NCBI RefSeq assembly: GCF_000695835.1
Contig: NZ_CP007521.1
Coordinates: forward strand, 558,001-622,000
Source: Mycoplasmopsis californica
GTDB lineage: Bacteria; Bacillota_I; Bacilli_A; Mycoplasmatales; Metamycoplasmataceae
Length of the DNA: 64,000 nucleotides
Direction of reading: 5' to 3'
Below are positions 32,849 through 49,285 of this stretch, piece after piece. A program made the position numbers and the translations under genes. The notes below the pieces were generated by a model. It was not told the origin of the DNA and did no database searches. It saw only the letters and a program-made list of their open reading frames with translations. Within the stretch, counting starts at the first letter, position 1. Every line of letters begins with the position of its first letter.

Positions 32849-34364
32849 CTGAGTTTCGGGGTTTAAAGTAAAAAGCTAAAAATTATAGGTAATTTATCTC
32901 TTAATTTAACTTTTTGCTTTTTTTATATGCAACTTTTTAAGATGCTCATTATTTCATTAAATTCATCTAACGTGTATGGTTTAGACATATTATTTATAAA
33001 TTTGCTGTTTATTAGATAATTATTTTTATAAGTTTTAACTTTGTTACAAGAATTTAATAATTCAATCACGTATTATTTGTGTATTTTTCAATTACTCCGT
33101 TTTCACTATAGAATTTGTTTATTGCACTTTAATACAACAAGCACTATAAAACATAAAATAAAATGCCATTTTATGTGTTGTTAATTCAAACGTAAATAAA
33201 TCTGACTTTAAGATCATTTTTAAGGGAACTAAAAGTTTTTAACTTGTTTCTGTTTATCATAAATTTGAAAAATTTCAGACGCTGATAAATCTAGTATTGA
33301 CGTTTTACAGACATAAACGCCATCAAATTTTGAGTCTTCTTCATTTTTGATAATCCAACATAAATTTTAAATTTCGAACTTGCTTGAAATATTCCTACTT
33401 TTTAGTTCCTGATATTTATTTGCCTTTAATAATACCCTTACTATTCTGAGGTTTTTAAAATTTCCAATCAATATTTTTCTATCTCGCGCATCTTTATTAG
33501 TTCTTGATTTTGAATATGCGATTATTTTTCTTCTAATTTTGCCATTTTTCATTCATTTTCAAGTGGATTCGTATTCTAATTCTTTACATTTAAAACTTTC
33601 ATCACCTAGACAGCCTACTGGAACAAGAGTAATATTTTAAGATTTTGTGAACAAACCTTAGCTCTATACAAAATAATAAAATCGATTCGAAGATTTTCCA
33701 AAAATTTTATATTTTTGCTAGAACTCATACCTTTATCAGCGATTATTGTAATTTTACTGATATTGTATGCTTTTTTATTTCTAAAATAAAGGGTATAAAT
33801 GTCTTGATATCAAAAACATTTCCTTTAAAAACTTTTAGAAAAATTTAAATACCATTAGAATCAGTTGCCACACCATTAACAACTTAGTCTTCTTTAAATT
33901 TTCCTTATTTTCAATATTCTGATTGTCTCAACCAATCCCTAACGATGTTGTCAAAATAAACTATTAAGAAATATAAAAAACTAATTCGATATTTCTATCA
34001 GTTTTACTACAAATCTCTTTGTCTAATATTTACATTATATTATTTTCGTCATCTACCAAAAAAATCTAGCGCGTTGTAAAAAGTATCTTTCTTAGTTGTG
34101 ATACCATTTGCAAAATTGTCCTTATTTTGAAAGGATTTAACCATTGAATAATTATTCAGAATTCTTGAACTAATTGGCTATTTTAATAATTCCTTTAATT
34201 TTTTTAGTTTTGATAGTTGATTAAAAATATTTAAGCTATCAACTACTGAATAAATTACTAAAACCCCTACATTCATGCAAATGTTTTTCCGCATTTTTCC
34301 TTTAAATATAAATACTTAAAGGGCGAATAAAAAGTCCAAAAAAGAACTTAACTCAGAAACTCGG
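32849..34364 (-). mobile_element. IS1634-like insertion sequence remnant
   Basis: About 1.5 kb bounded by imperfect terminal inverted repeats: CTGAGTTTCGGGGTTTAAAG at the left and, read inward on the other strand, CCGAGTTTCTGAGTTAAG at the right. It contains a decayed transposase on the minus strand. I did not see a convincing target duplication. It lies between the glycosyltransferase remnant and the rRNA genes. Confidence 0.65.
32923..34297 (-). pseudogene. IS1634-family (IS4-like) transposase, heavily decayed
   Basis: Fragments in all three minus frames line up in transposase order: VVNGVATDSNG..IFLKVFKGNVFDIKTFIPF (upstream of the second catalytic Asp), ISKITIIADKGMSSSKN (the ADKGM segment with the catalytic Asp), KIRRKIIAYSKSRTNKDARDR (the IAYS..R..KD.RDR motif of mycoplasma IS1634 transposases) and a C-terminal DLKVRFIYVW...HFIFCFIA-like segment. 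At least six frameshifts or stops. Last recognisable part MSKPYTLDEFNEIMSILK ends at TAA 32923. No functional product possible. Confidence 0.75.
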
Positions 34365-34429
34365 TTATGCCTTATAAAGTCTTTAATATAAATACACAAA
34401 AATAAAAAAAATACTGCTTTTGGCAGCGT

Positions 34430-34489
34430 GTTCTCTGAAAACTGAATAGTAATTTAAAATTCATTGAAATGTATTAAATACACATTACT

Positions 34490-34490
<1 letters not shown>
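34430..34490 (-). other. 3' arm of the pre-23S processing stem
   Basis: Bases 34430-34452 (GTTCTCTGAAAACTGAATAG on plus) and 34460-34485 are complementary to the leader arm at 37526-37548 and 37411-37440, with one or few mismatches. This is the long helix cut by RNase III. No 5S rRNA is found between here and the IS remnant. Confidence 0.8.
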
Positions 34491-37370
<2,880 letters not shown>

Positions 37371-37674
37371 ATGTCCTTAATTAAAAAATTAAGATTTCCT
37401 ATTGTTGTTATGATGTGTATTTTAAGACATTTCAATGAATCATAATAATTATGATTACTCGATGAATCAATACGAATAAAACCAAATTTATTCAATTTTG
37501 ATGTCGTTGTAATATTTTAAAATATTTACTATTCAGTTTTCAAAGAACATTTTGAGAGATGTCCTCTCAAAACTAGATATATTGCTTGCGACCTAACAAG
37601 CCATGACTGCTAAAAATAAGTAGGTCTAGACTAATAAAGGTTAATGTTGTTAATTTAACAACTTTGTACTCCGT
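37371..37674 (-). other. 16S-23S spacer without tRNA
   Basis: 304 bases. Contains the 3' arm of the 16S processing stem (37569-37582), a local hairpin GAGAGGACATCTCTC, a boxA-like TGTTCTTTGAAAACT (about 37534-37549) and the 5' arm of the 23S stem (37526-37548, 37411-37440). No tRNA-Ile or tRNA-Ala can be found, as in most mycoplasmas. Confidence 0.85.
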
Positions 37675-39189
<1,515 letters not shown>

Positions 39190-39206
39190 ATTGACTTCGT
39201 CATGTT

Positions 39207-39230
39207 TATATATCTAGTTTTCAAAGAACG
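39207..39230 (-). promoter_or_regulatory. Pre-16S stem 5' arm and boxA-like leader
   Basis: On the minus strand GTTCTTTGAAAACTAGATAT; the AAAACTAGATATAT part pairs with 37569-37582 beyond the 16S 3' end, forming the RNase III stem. The GTTCTTTGAAAACT part recurs in the spacer and matches boxA antitermination sites (NusB/S10). Confidence 0.7.
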
Positions 39231-39257
39231 ATTACAACAATAACAAGTTGCTCAACT

Positions 39258-39263
39258 ATCATA
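39258..39263 (-). promoter_or_regulatory. rRNA operon promoter, -10 element
   Basis: TATGAT on the minus strand about 70 nt before the 16S 5' end, preceded by a TTTTTG-like -35 at 16 nt. The -35 is weak. The AT-rich bases 39264-39660 hold no gene. Confidence 0.5.
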
Positions 39264-39667
39264 GCACTTTTTTCAAAACCAAAAAGAATTTTTTTAATTT
39301 TTTTGCTAGCGTTTTTGCTGTTATAAGTTGCTGATATAAATATACACTTTTTTATTTCAGTACAAAATAAATTTTAATATTTTTGAAAAAACAAGCTGCC
39401 TTTAATTTTATATACTAAGTACATTTAGACCGCTTTATTATTTTAATTTATAAAACCTTAATATTTTATTTTCACTTCCATATATAAATAAAATAAAAAG
39501 ATTAAAGAAGGTTAGAAAGCTTAAAAAATAAAATATCTAATAATAAATAACAAACCTAGAATATGTTCAATCCTATTGACTAAATTTAAATAAGTATAAT
39601 AACATTCAAAAATATAAGCAAAACAGGAAAGATTGAAAAGTTTACTGCAATAAAAAATATATTTGTA

Positions 39668-39695
39668 TTGAAATTTTCTTCAATATAAATATAAT
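39668..39695 (+). promoter_or_regulatory. Promoter of the coiled-coil protein gene at 39729
   Basis: TTGAAA, a 16-nt spacer and TATAAT, 33 nt before the start codon. Good consensus match. Confidence 0.65.
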
Positions 39696-39728
39696 AAAAA
39701 AATGTCTTAACCTACAATATGGAGTAAT

Positions 39729-41951
39729 ATGAAAAAAATAACAAAAAAAATCTGGATTCCTTCCGCAATTATTGGTTCATCCATTGTTGCAATGAGTATT
39801 ATAGCTATAGGAGTTGGAGTTACACCTAAACAAAAAAATTATAAAAATGATGATGTCTTAGCAGCGTTAAAAAACGCTACCCAACATATAGAAAACCTTG
39901 ATAAAAATAAAGAAAAATACTGAATTCTAAACACAGAAGTTATTAATGCTGAAAATTATCTTGGTGAATTGAAAAAAATTCAAAAAAATCTTCAAAATAG
40001 AACGCTTAAAAAGACCTGACCTGGTTTTCAAAAATCGATTGAAAACCTAAATTTAAATATTGTTTCACTTGAAAATAGAATTAATAAATATAAGCCTGTA
40101 ATTGAAAAAACAGAACAAAAAATTGAGCAAGCAATAACTAAAGCACAGAATTTATTGCAAGGACAAACTGAATCAAATTCAAATGAATTCAAAAATGCTA
40201 AAACTGAATTGAAAAAATTTGTTGATGAACTTCAAAAAACGCAAAAAACTGAAATAACAATCCCTGAATTGAATTCAATTATTGAAAAAATAGATGAGAA
40301 CGCAAAAAAAGTCTCACAACTCAAAAATAATAATTTAAATTCATCTTCAACTGTAAGCAATCAAATCGAAAAATATTCAACTAATATTTCAATATTAATT
40401 CAAGAGTTTATCACCAAACCTAAGACAATTACAAATATTGAAGAATTTGAACAAAAACTTAAAATTAATTTAGCTGATATCGAAATTATTATTAAAGACT
40501 TGAAAGGTATGACAACCGACTCACCGGAGTTGATTGAAAAACTTAAAAAACTCGGATCGCTAACAAATAAAGCTAAAATAGAATTAAATAAATCCAAATA
40601 TTGATTGACAGTCGATAAAGCTAAACAATTATTAAATAAAATAAATAGGAGCAATCCATTTTACGAAAAGATACATTTATTAATTGAAAAAGGTAAAAAT
40701 TTATTAAATAATAATCCAGATTTATTACAAATTTCTTCTGCTCACGAAGAACTTTTACATGCATTAGATAAAGTTGGCACTGACACTAATAATAATGATA
40801 ATGAGTTAAAAAATAAAGTTGATGAATTTCAAGGAAAAGTTAATAAACTTCAAAAATTCATTTTGTCAATTTCGCGTTCTGAGTATATGCAAGTTAGACA
40901 ATCACTAGCAAATAATTTAACTAAAATAATTAGCAAATTAAAAAATAATAATATCTCAGTACAAGATTACAATCTTGCCCTTAAAGAATTAGAAATTTTG
41001 GAAAATAACGCAACCAAACAAATTCTCGATATTGCTAAAAACCAATATCAAGATCTACTTTCAAAAGCTAACTCACTTTTAACAAACATCACTGACCCCC
41101 AGTTAAATTTCTTCAAAAACGTTCTGCAATCTAAAATAAATTTAGTTAATAATGAGTTAAAAAGCGACTTAAATTCAAAAACAAACTATGAAAAAGCTTA
41201 CACAAACTTACAAAAATTATTAATTCAAATGCAAAATGAATACAAAATTATTAACTCATATTATGAATTGAAAAAGGAACTTGAAAAAATTGAAAAACAA
41301 TCAAATCACACTAATAAAAAACAAAAAATTAAGTTAGCTATTGACCAAGCACAAAAATTAATTGCTGATAACAGCCACAATATTTCGCAATTTTTAAAAG
41401 CATACGAAATTTTAGAAAACACCATTAACAATTTAGAAAAAGAACAAGACGAAAACATACCTGAGGAAATCAAGCAAGCAAAAGCAGAATACCAAAATGT
41501 TGTTGAAGGCATAGATATGTTTTTCCGAAGTATAAACCAAAAACATCAAGAAATTAAGCTTAATTATGAGCACAAAATAAACAATATTAAAGAAACTCTT
41601 CAAAAATCGAAATTAACAAAAGAAGATTACGATAAAGCAAAGCAAGATTTAAATGTTATATTGGAAAAAATGCGAGCAGAAAATAGAATCAAAGTTGTGC
41701 AAGATGCACTTGAAAATCAACTAGTTAAGAACGGAAAATTACGCGAAAAATTATTAAAAGATTCAAAATTTATGACACAAGCAGATAAACTAGATAAAAT
41801 TACAAAAGAAATAATTACTAAAACCAGCGATCCAACAACATTAAGCTTCGATCAATATAATGATTTATTAAATCAATTATCAATGGCTTATTATGAAGCG
41901 GCGAAACACTATTATGAAAATGGTGGTACCGACCCGAGTTTTTTTCAATAA
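39729..41951 (+). CDS. Membrane-anchored coiled-coil surface protein
   Basis: 740 aa in one frame with several TGA=Trp. Starts MKKITKKIWIPSAIIGSS; hydrophobic anchor at about 9-33 ending AIGVGV, no lipobox. The remaining ~700 residues are almost wholly helical, Lys/Asn/Glu/Leu-rich, with repeated units of about 80-100 residues ending in LN.A...L or KAK.LL (for example KAKQLLNKI, KGKNLLNNN, KANSLLTNI, QAQKLIADN). This organisation resembles FIVAR/GA-type three-helix repeats of bacterial surface proteins; assignment is by pattern only. GGAG lies 5 nt before the ATG, a promoter at 39668 and a terminator follow, so it is monocistronic. Likely extracellular binding or scaffolding protein. Confidence 0.8.
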
Positions 41952-41961
41952 GAATTCATCA

Positions 41962-41997
41962 AAACAAACACACTTAATGAAGTATGTTTGTTTTTTT
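41962..41997 (+). terminator. Terminator after the coiled-coil gene
   Basis: Long stem AAACAAACACACTT / AAGTATGTTTGTTT with one mismatch and a T run. Confidence 0.9.
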
Positions 41998-42088
41998 GTG
42001 ATAAAAATAGGAAAAAACAAATAAATTTACTTATATCAAAGCCGTTTAATCATTAATTGTTTATAATCATTCATAAAAAGGAGGAAAA

Positions 42089-42922
42089 ATGACAGGACTA
42101 CACGTTTTAACTAATAATTTTAACAAAACAGTTGCTCTGAGCGAGTTTGGGGCAAATTGCTTTTTAGCTTTTTTTGTGTTGTTGAGTTTATATATATTTA
42201 AGCGTGCTAAAAATACATCTAAAATCATACAATCATTGATATTTACGTTAATTACATTTGTCGCAATTGTAATGTTTTGAGGTCTTATGGTTGCTGTGTC
42301 GGATGATACCCCAATTATGTATATAAATCCGATCAGTGTATTATTTGATGCAGTCGTTGAAACATTGAATACTAAAGGTTCTATATTCAAGAGTTTTATA
42401 GGAGTGCCGTATATCTTAGGATTTCAATTTTTAGGATCAATGAGTGGTTTTATTTTGTTTGTTGCCATGTTTTATTTATTCAAAAAAATTCCATCAAATT
42501 ATTTTGAAAACCAGACAAGCGTAACATTGAAGGAAATATTATTCCAAAACCACAATGAAAAAACATTAGCATTTACAATAAAAGAAACTATATTTGTGTT
42601 TTTGCTAGCAATCACTATTACAATGACACCGCGGATACCACACACATACAGTTTAAATCACTTTACATCAGTGATTTTAAACATGATAATTTTGTTTACA
42701 ATCTTAACAATTTCATCATATTTTAACTTTTTCGCTTTTCACATCTTCCTAGCGACTGGTTTTGCAATTTTAAACTTAATTTTGGCAGATGATAACAAGA
42801 AAAAAACACAAATTATCAAACATTATTTTATAAATCTAGCAATCACAATTGCTGTACCAATAATAGTCGCATTAATAACTATTGGCATTTATAAAGGAGG
42901 AAAACACACCTATGTTTATTAA
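42089..42922 (+). CDS. Polytopic membrane protein, possibly aquaporin-like (MIP)
   Basis: 277 aa with six or seven hydrophobic helices (about 22-38, 46-70, 108-132, 170-186, 197-216, 222-242, 250-270). AAGGAGG precedes the ATG. The first half loosely follows the MIP plan: EFGANCFLAFFVLL as helix 1, a short INPISVLF segment where MIPs have NPA, then VPYILGFQFLGSMSG like the helix after NPA. The second NPA is not recognisable, so water or glycerol channel function is doubtful. Trp is coded by TGA after VMF. The end overlaps the start of the M23-like lipoprotein gene by 11 nt, so the two are co-translated and may work together. Confidence 0.6.
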
Positions 42923-45101
42923 AGGAAAGAAAATAATTAAAAACTTATTTGGTCCTGGCATACTAATTTCTGCACCTGTATTCGCCATTTCCTGTTCGCA
43001 AACTGAAACATACACTAATCAAATTGAGACCTTAAATCAGGGAAAAATCGACAGTGCAAGTTTAGACAATCTGGATAAATTAGCTGATCACACTGCAATA
43101 TTAGAATGAAAAAATCCAAAAACAGATATAGCTAAAATACAAGTTAAAAATCTATATCTAAATAACTTTTTACAAAATAATTTAGTAATAAACAAAAATA
43201 AATTGAATGAAGCTTTAAAAAATTTAGGTTTTAAACATCTTGATAAAATAAAAGCTGAAATAGTTTTCAATGAGGTCAATCGTGACTATTCAAATATTGA
43301 ATATTTATCAGTGCCTGTGGTAATAAAAAGATACATTAAAACAGTTAGTGGGCAAATCAATGAATTTCAAACACGTAAAATTTTCTTTAAATTAAAAGGA
43401 TTAAGCATTAATGAAGAAAATAAAAAGCGTAAAACTAAACTTGAAAATTTCTTAAAAGATAAATACGATGTACAAGATGGCTTAAATGTTGTTAAAGTCG
43501 AAAAAATGAGTCTGGAAATGGCACCGGGCGCTAACTTAGATTACAAATTAACTCAGATTTCAAGAAACGAATTAAACAAAACTATCAAGTTAAGATTTAA
43601 AGATCTAGAAAATAAACTTTATTTTAATAATCTAACCCAGCAACAAAAGCAAGAGCTTGCTTCACTTAAAAAAGCCGATTCTAAAAACGATTTATTTAAT
43701 GTGTACATTGAAAGTTTTGAAGTTGATCCACAAAATCACCAAAATTTCATCATTAAATTTAAGTTAGCTTATGGTTCGCCAAGTATTAAAATAAAGTCGA
43801 ACCGATGATCTGTCGACACAACAATCAAAAATATAGGAGTAAATTTAGTATATAAAGGACGTTTTAAAACAGTTGATGCTGATGAATTTTTAAAACAAAA
43901 CGCAATAGTTGAACTTAAATATAATCTAAGTTTTACCAACTACCCTTTTGCACAAGCTCATAAAAATGATTTTGTAGCAAAATCTAAAGTAAACGGCCTG
44001 CAATACGAAATTAAATCAATCAAAAAACTTGATCACCCTCAAAGATTAGGATTTAACTTAAAAGTTACGAATTCTGATGTTGCAGAATTTAATAACAAAG
44101 AAGTTTATATTGAAGCCGGAGTGGATAAACACACATATATTTTTCAACCTGAATTGCAAGATAGCTTAAATAAATTTAACTTATTGCTAGGTGATATTGA
44201 CTCAAATATTTTGACCAAAATTACTCAAAACATATACGATAAGGCAAATAGATCTCGTATTTTACCTGGTGGTTATGGTGAATTAAGAGGTTTTTATAAT
44301 AATAAAAACGCTCCAAAACAACTTCATCTTGGTGAAGATGTTTTGGTTAAAGAAGGCACTGAAATAATTGCTCCTTTTGATGGCGACATTATTTCTCTGG
44401 GCGCGGCTAAAAACGAAAAACCCTTTACCGGAATTGGTGGACAATTAGTATTAAGAGTTAAAAAAGAGCAATTAATCGATTCTATCAATCAAAACGTATA
44501 TCAGGATTTATTTGCAGATGCTGAATATGTTTACATTGGATTAATTCACCTTGATATCGCAGCAACACTGCGTGTATTAGAGAAAAATGGACTAAACAGA
44601 CAAAAATTTGAAACAGAAAAATATCTTAAATTAGACATTACTCTAAATAATCCGTTGCCGATAAAAAAAGGTGCAGTAATTGGTATAGTCGGAAAACCTT
44701 CAAATAATGGTGGTTGAATGCCTCATGCCCACATCGCAACTTGAAAACAACAACAATTCATCAAGGATGACAATGGCTATTTGTATAAACCTAATGATAA
44801 CACCGATAGATACAAAAAATATAAAGCTGATAATCAGTCATTCAATATTAGAGTTCATGGCGTTGAATTGGGTCAATTACCCTCTCAAAGTGGAAAAATA
44901 AACACTTCTGAGTATCAAACAGATGAAAACGGCAATGTAAATGGCTCAGAAATTAAAAAGAATGCCGTTAGAAATACATTATTAAATATTAAAGATTGAG
45001 AAATCAATGAAAACTTATTTGATCCTAATATCATCTTCAATTTTAGGGATATAAATTCATTAGCTTTTGATGTTCATGAGCTATTTAACGAGTTAAAATA
45101 A
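42912..45101 (+). CDS. Lipoprotein with M23 (LytM-like) peptidase domain
   Basis: 729 aa. Signal peptide MFIKGKKIIKNLFGPGILIS with lipobox AISC, so Cys at about residue 26 is lipidated and the protein sits on the outer face. The start at 42912 is preferred over an in-frame 42882 codon because it gives a standard lipoprotein signal; GGAGG lies 11 nt upstream. The middle is beta-rich repeat-like sequence. The C-terminal region has the M23 pattern: HLGED (His ~472, Asp ~476), GTEIIAPFDGDIISLG, then WMPHAHIAT with HxH at ~605/607. All three metal ligands plus the second His are thus kept. Mycoplasmas lack peptidoglycan, so the substrate must be something else (host Gly-rich proteins or other bacteria); inference. 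Confidence 0.8.
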
Positions 45102-45103
45102 AG

Positions 45104-45130
45104 AAAATACCAAGATGTTCTTGGTATTTT
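45104..45130. terminator. Bidirectional terminator between the lipoprotein gene and glyA
   Basis: AAAATACCAAG / CTTGGTATTTT stem with 5-nt loop, A run on one side and T run on the other; it serves both convergent units. Confidence 0.9.
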
Positions 45131-45168
45131 TATCAGTCTTTTTCAGAGTATTTGGAAAAATACTGAAA

Positions 45169-46422
45169 TTAGTATTCAGTAATTATAGGAAACTGCGCAC
45201 TTAGATCTTTAACTTTTTGTTTAAGCTCTTTTAATAAGGTTTTATCTTTTTTAATTACCATAAAGTTTGAAAGAAGTGTATGAATGATCTCAGCTAATTG
45301 TTCTCACTTAGTAAATTTACGCGAGGTCATTGCAGCTGTTCCGATTCTAATACCGCTTGAAACCATTGGGCTTAAAGAGTCGTTTGGAATTGTATTTTTA
45401 TTTACTGTAATATTAATATTTCCTAATATTTTTTCAGCTTCTTTACCTGTAATTCCGTAACTTTTATAAACGTTGAGCGTAAATAAATGGTTGTCAGTTT
45501 TACCAGAAACAACTTCAACACCTCGGTTAATAAATGCCTCACTGAACATTTTTGCATTTGCTACAATTGAACGTCCATATTCTTTGAATTCTGGCTTTAA
45601 AGCTTCACCGAATGCAACTGCTTTACCCGCAATCGCATGGAATAGCGGCCCTCCTTGATAACCAGGGAATACTCATCTATCAACTTTTTTAGCAATCTCT
45701 GCGTCATTTGTCATTATGATTGCTCCTCTCGTGCCACGAAGTGTTTTATGCGTTGTCGAGGTAATCACATCTGCATAACCAACTGGCGAAGGATGAACGC
45801 CAGCAATGATTAAACCCGAAATATGAGCAATATCAGCCATTAATTTTGCGCCACAAGCATCTGCTATTTCCCGAAACTTTTTAAAGTCGACAATCCGAGG
45901 ATATGCTGAATATCCACATATTATTACCACTGGTTTTTCTTTAATGGCAATGCGTTTTATTTCTTCATAATCTAAAACGCCGTTTTGGTCAACCTCGTAA
46001 GATACTGATTTGTAAAAAATGCCGCTGAAGCTAATTTTATACCCGTGTGTTAAGTGTCCTCCTGAGTTTAATGAAAGACCCATTATTTTATCGCCCGGTT
46101 TAGCAAGCGAAGCTAAAGCTGCGGCGTTAGCGACAGAACCAGAATATGGCTGTACATTTGCAAATTCAACTCCAAAAAGTTGTTTTAATCTTTCAATTGC
46201 TAAATTTTCAATAGCATCAACATTTTCACAGCCACCATAATATCTTTTACCAGGATATCCTTCGCCATATTTATTGGTCAAAACACTGCCGGTTGCTTTC
46301 AAAACGTCATTAGAAACGTAATTTTCTGATGCTATCAATTCAATGTGTTCATTTTGTCTTTTAATTTCTTTGTTTATTGCTTTTTCAACATCTTTGTCAA
46401 TTAGTTTAATTTTTTTGTACAT
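45169..46422 (-). CDS. glyA: Serine hydroxymethyltransferase
   Basis: 417 aa. Pyridoxal-phosphate enzyme interconverting serine and glycine with tetrahydrofolate, the main source of one-carbon units. [24 protein letters not shown] (residues ~50-64), the PLP-binding [12 protein letters not shown] with Lys 226, and after a TGA Trp [12 protein letters not shown] are intact. Last gene of the rarA-pheS-ung-pheT-glyA run, 8 nt after pheT, with AGGAG upstream. Confidence 0.98.
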
Positions 46423-46430
46423 TTAGACTC

Positions 46431-48608
46431 CTAATTATATTGCGAACTTATAGCATCTATCGTAGTTGTATCCGCAGTAATTCGCAGTGTTATTTTTTTT
46501 ACGTTTTGAATAATAAACGTATCAATTTGAGTAATTGAGTATATATTATGTGCTGAATTAATTTCATTAATTTTCGAACTAATCGGTTCATTCAATTCAA
46601 GGTTAAATGTTAAATCAATTGTTTTTAATGGTGTGCTGTCATATTGTTTGAATAGTTCAATTTTTTTTGTTGGTAAATCTTTAAATTCGGCAACCCATAA
46701 ATTCAACTGAGAATAAGCTGGGTGAATTTTGCCAATTCAACCAATCATTTCTCCTTTGAAAAATATCTTAGCAGAAACGTTTGGGTGAATATACTTATTG
46801 TCCTTAAATGGCACAAATTCAAGATCGTAACATTTTGTGTAATTAATAATATCCTGTTTTATCTCATTGAAATCTTTGATATTCGATACTAAACCAATGG
46901 TATACTCATTGTAATTAATCATTCCTATTTCAAATAAACTAAAACTATCTAATTTGCGTTTAACATTGTACTCAGCTACTTTAAGCATGGAAGTAATAAT
47001 TGAATTTCTAACAACTTCACGTTCTTTAGAAACGAATGTTTGTAATTTGACATCATTTGTAAATCCAAATGGATTTAATTTATTATTTTGCTCACTTTCC
47101 AGTGTAAAAGTAATGATTTCGTTATAGCCCATTGCCTGTAACAAGTTTTTACTGATATCTCTACGGTCGACTTTAAAAGGTTCTAGCAATGGTGGCTTTG
47201 GATCAAATTTAGTATAACCATAAAATCTAAAGTATTCTTCAATTACATCCTCATATCGCGCAATATCCTTGCGATATGGTGGTGCGATTACTCGATTTTT
47301 ATCCATTTTAAAACCTAATTTCAGCAATTTAGCTTCAACCTCGCTAAATTGCTTTAAGTCTTTAATATCGCAATCAGCATACAGTGCTAATTTTTTACGA
47401 TTTTGAGTAACGGATGTGCCTTTTCGTTTAGCTGGCAGACCAACTATATTTGAAAAGCTACGTTTATCTTGATAGGACTTAAATTGTAAGTATTGCATTC
47501 CAAAACGCACCATTTGTGTGTTTACGCCACGTCCCCCTTGGATACTTGATGCAGATTCCAATTTTATTTCCTTAGCTCCGTGACGTACTAATTTAGACTC
47601 AAATGAGCCAATTTCAAACAATATGTTTTTACTTTTTGCATCAACTGAGCTATTTTCCAATCCCATCACACAAGCAAGAGAAACCGGGCCATTTTTATCA
47701 ACTATTGCTAAAACATTATTTACTTCAATTTCTTTATTTCCTAGAATATTGACTTTTCCACTGTATATCTCTGCTTTTAGGCGCGACTCAATTTTGGAGC
47801 AATCATATGAGTGAGTAGGAGCACCTGTGTATATTAATGCCATATTACTTACATCAATTGCTCAAATGTTTTTAGCCTCAATTCCGTGTTTAGCTAAAAA
47901 CAGCATATCTAAAAGATTGGTTTTTGAATTTGATAGCTTAATTTGAATAAAACTAAGAGCATTTGTGTTATTTTTGTTACTTTTGACTGAGGTTTTAAAT
48001 TTAGGCTTGATTTTTTTGTTATCTCAATCAAATCAAACAAAATCAGTGTCATAAAAGGCAGCTAGTTCTTGTGCTAAAACATAATATGAGTTGGCATCAG
48101 AGCGATTAGCTGGTGTTGTAATGTCGATAATATAATCATCCAAACCAAAATATTCAACTGGGTCAGCATCAAGAGGTAATTCATCATCAAGCATCATAAC
48201 TTCATCAGGATTGAATGGTAATTTAGAAATATCAAAGCCTAATTCATTAAAGTTGCAAAGCATTCCTTGTGATTCAAATCCGGCCATTTTTTTGGAACTA
48301 AAAGTTATATCCCCTTTAGATGAACCCACAACAAAAGCGGTTGTGTAGGCGCCTACCTTCGCATTTTTTGCATTCGTTTGAATAACAATACGTTCTTTTG
48401 AGAAGAGCTCTAATTCAACAATAGTTAAATTTTTTGAGTTTGGGTTAGGGTAAACATCAACGACCTTAGCAAATCTAACGCCCCGAACATCGCTAAGAGG
48501 CGTTATACTTTCAACTTCATAACCTAAATTATTAATGTCTTTTTCAATGCTTAAATCAAGTACTTTATTTGGCATGAACTTATTTAATTCTTTCAATGTT
48601 ACAATCAT
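46431..48608 (-). CDS. pheT: Phenylalanyl-tRNA synthetase beta subunit
   Basis: 725 aa, short for PheT (~790-800). tRNA-binding OB domain at ~40-150 (VRGVRFAKVVDVYPNPNSKNLTIVEL, then QGMLCNFNELGF), B3/B4 editing-type domain around 200-350 (APTHSYD, GLENSSVDAKSKN), B5 (RVIAPPYRKDIARYEDVIEEYFRFYGY) and the FDX-ACB anticodon domain at the C-terminus. Mycoplasma PheRS enzymes are known to have degenerate editing sites; here the B3/B4 core also looks reduced. Functions with PheS as (alpha-beta)2. Separated from pheS by ung, with only 2 nt after the ung stop. Confidence 0.95.
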
Positions 48609-48610
48609 TT

Positions 48611-49285
48611 TTATTCCTTTCTTAAACTAAAATCAATTTTTTTCTTCAATTTTTCATTAATCTTTTTGAAAAAACCAGAATTTTTAAAACAACTTGACCC
48701 ATGAGCATAACTTAGTGGCGAAGGGTGCGACGTATAAACAATTTGAGCATTTGAAACTAAATTTTCAGCTTGCAAACTTTTAACAATTTTTAAAGCATTT
48801 GTACCCCACACGCCAAATATAACATTGGGATTATTTCGCAACACAAATCTAAGCAAATTCGTTGTAAATATTTCTCAGCCAATATCTTTGTGTGCTAGTG
48901 GTTCATTTTCACGAACTGTTAATATCGAGTTTATCAATAAAACTCCTTGTTTTGCTCAAGATTCTAGTGAATTGGTTTGAATAATCGAGCTAGGATAATC
49001 GTTAATTATTTCTCTAATAATATTTTTAAGTGATGCTGGCGTTTTGATACACGATGTACTGAAGGCAAGTCCATCTGCAACACTTTCTTGATGATAAGGA
49101 TCTTGACCAATAATAATTAATTTTGTATCTTCAGGCTCAAAATATGTTAGGCATCGAAATCAAAGATTCTCTGGTGGATAAATTTTGTGTGTTTTTTGCT
49201 CAATTTTTAGCGACTTTATTAGTTTTTTAAAGTATTCTTGGGTTTTTTCTGTGTTAATAAAATTATTAAATTTATTTTTCAGCAT
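48611..49285 (-). CDS. ung: Uracil-DNA glycosylase
   Basis: 224 aa, family 1. Removes uracil from DNA to start base excision repair. Catalytic GQDPYHQ at 60-66 with Asp 62, and the DNA-intercalating HPSPLS at 187-192; [12 protein letters not shown] is the usual middle motif. Three Trp are coded by TGA. The start ATG lies 14 nt inside the pheS 3' end, and the stop is 2 nt from pheT, so it is embedded in the pheST unit and expressed with it. Confidence 0.97.

Noticed and set aside
33000-34300. Functional transposase gene
   Set aside because: At least six frameshifts or stops separate the motif-bearing pieces.
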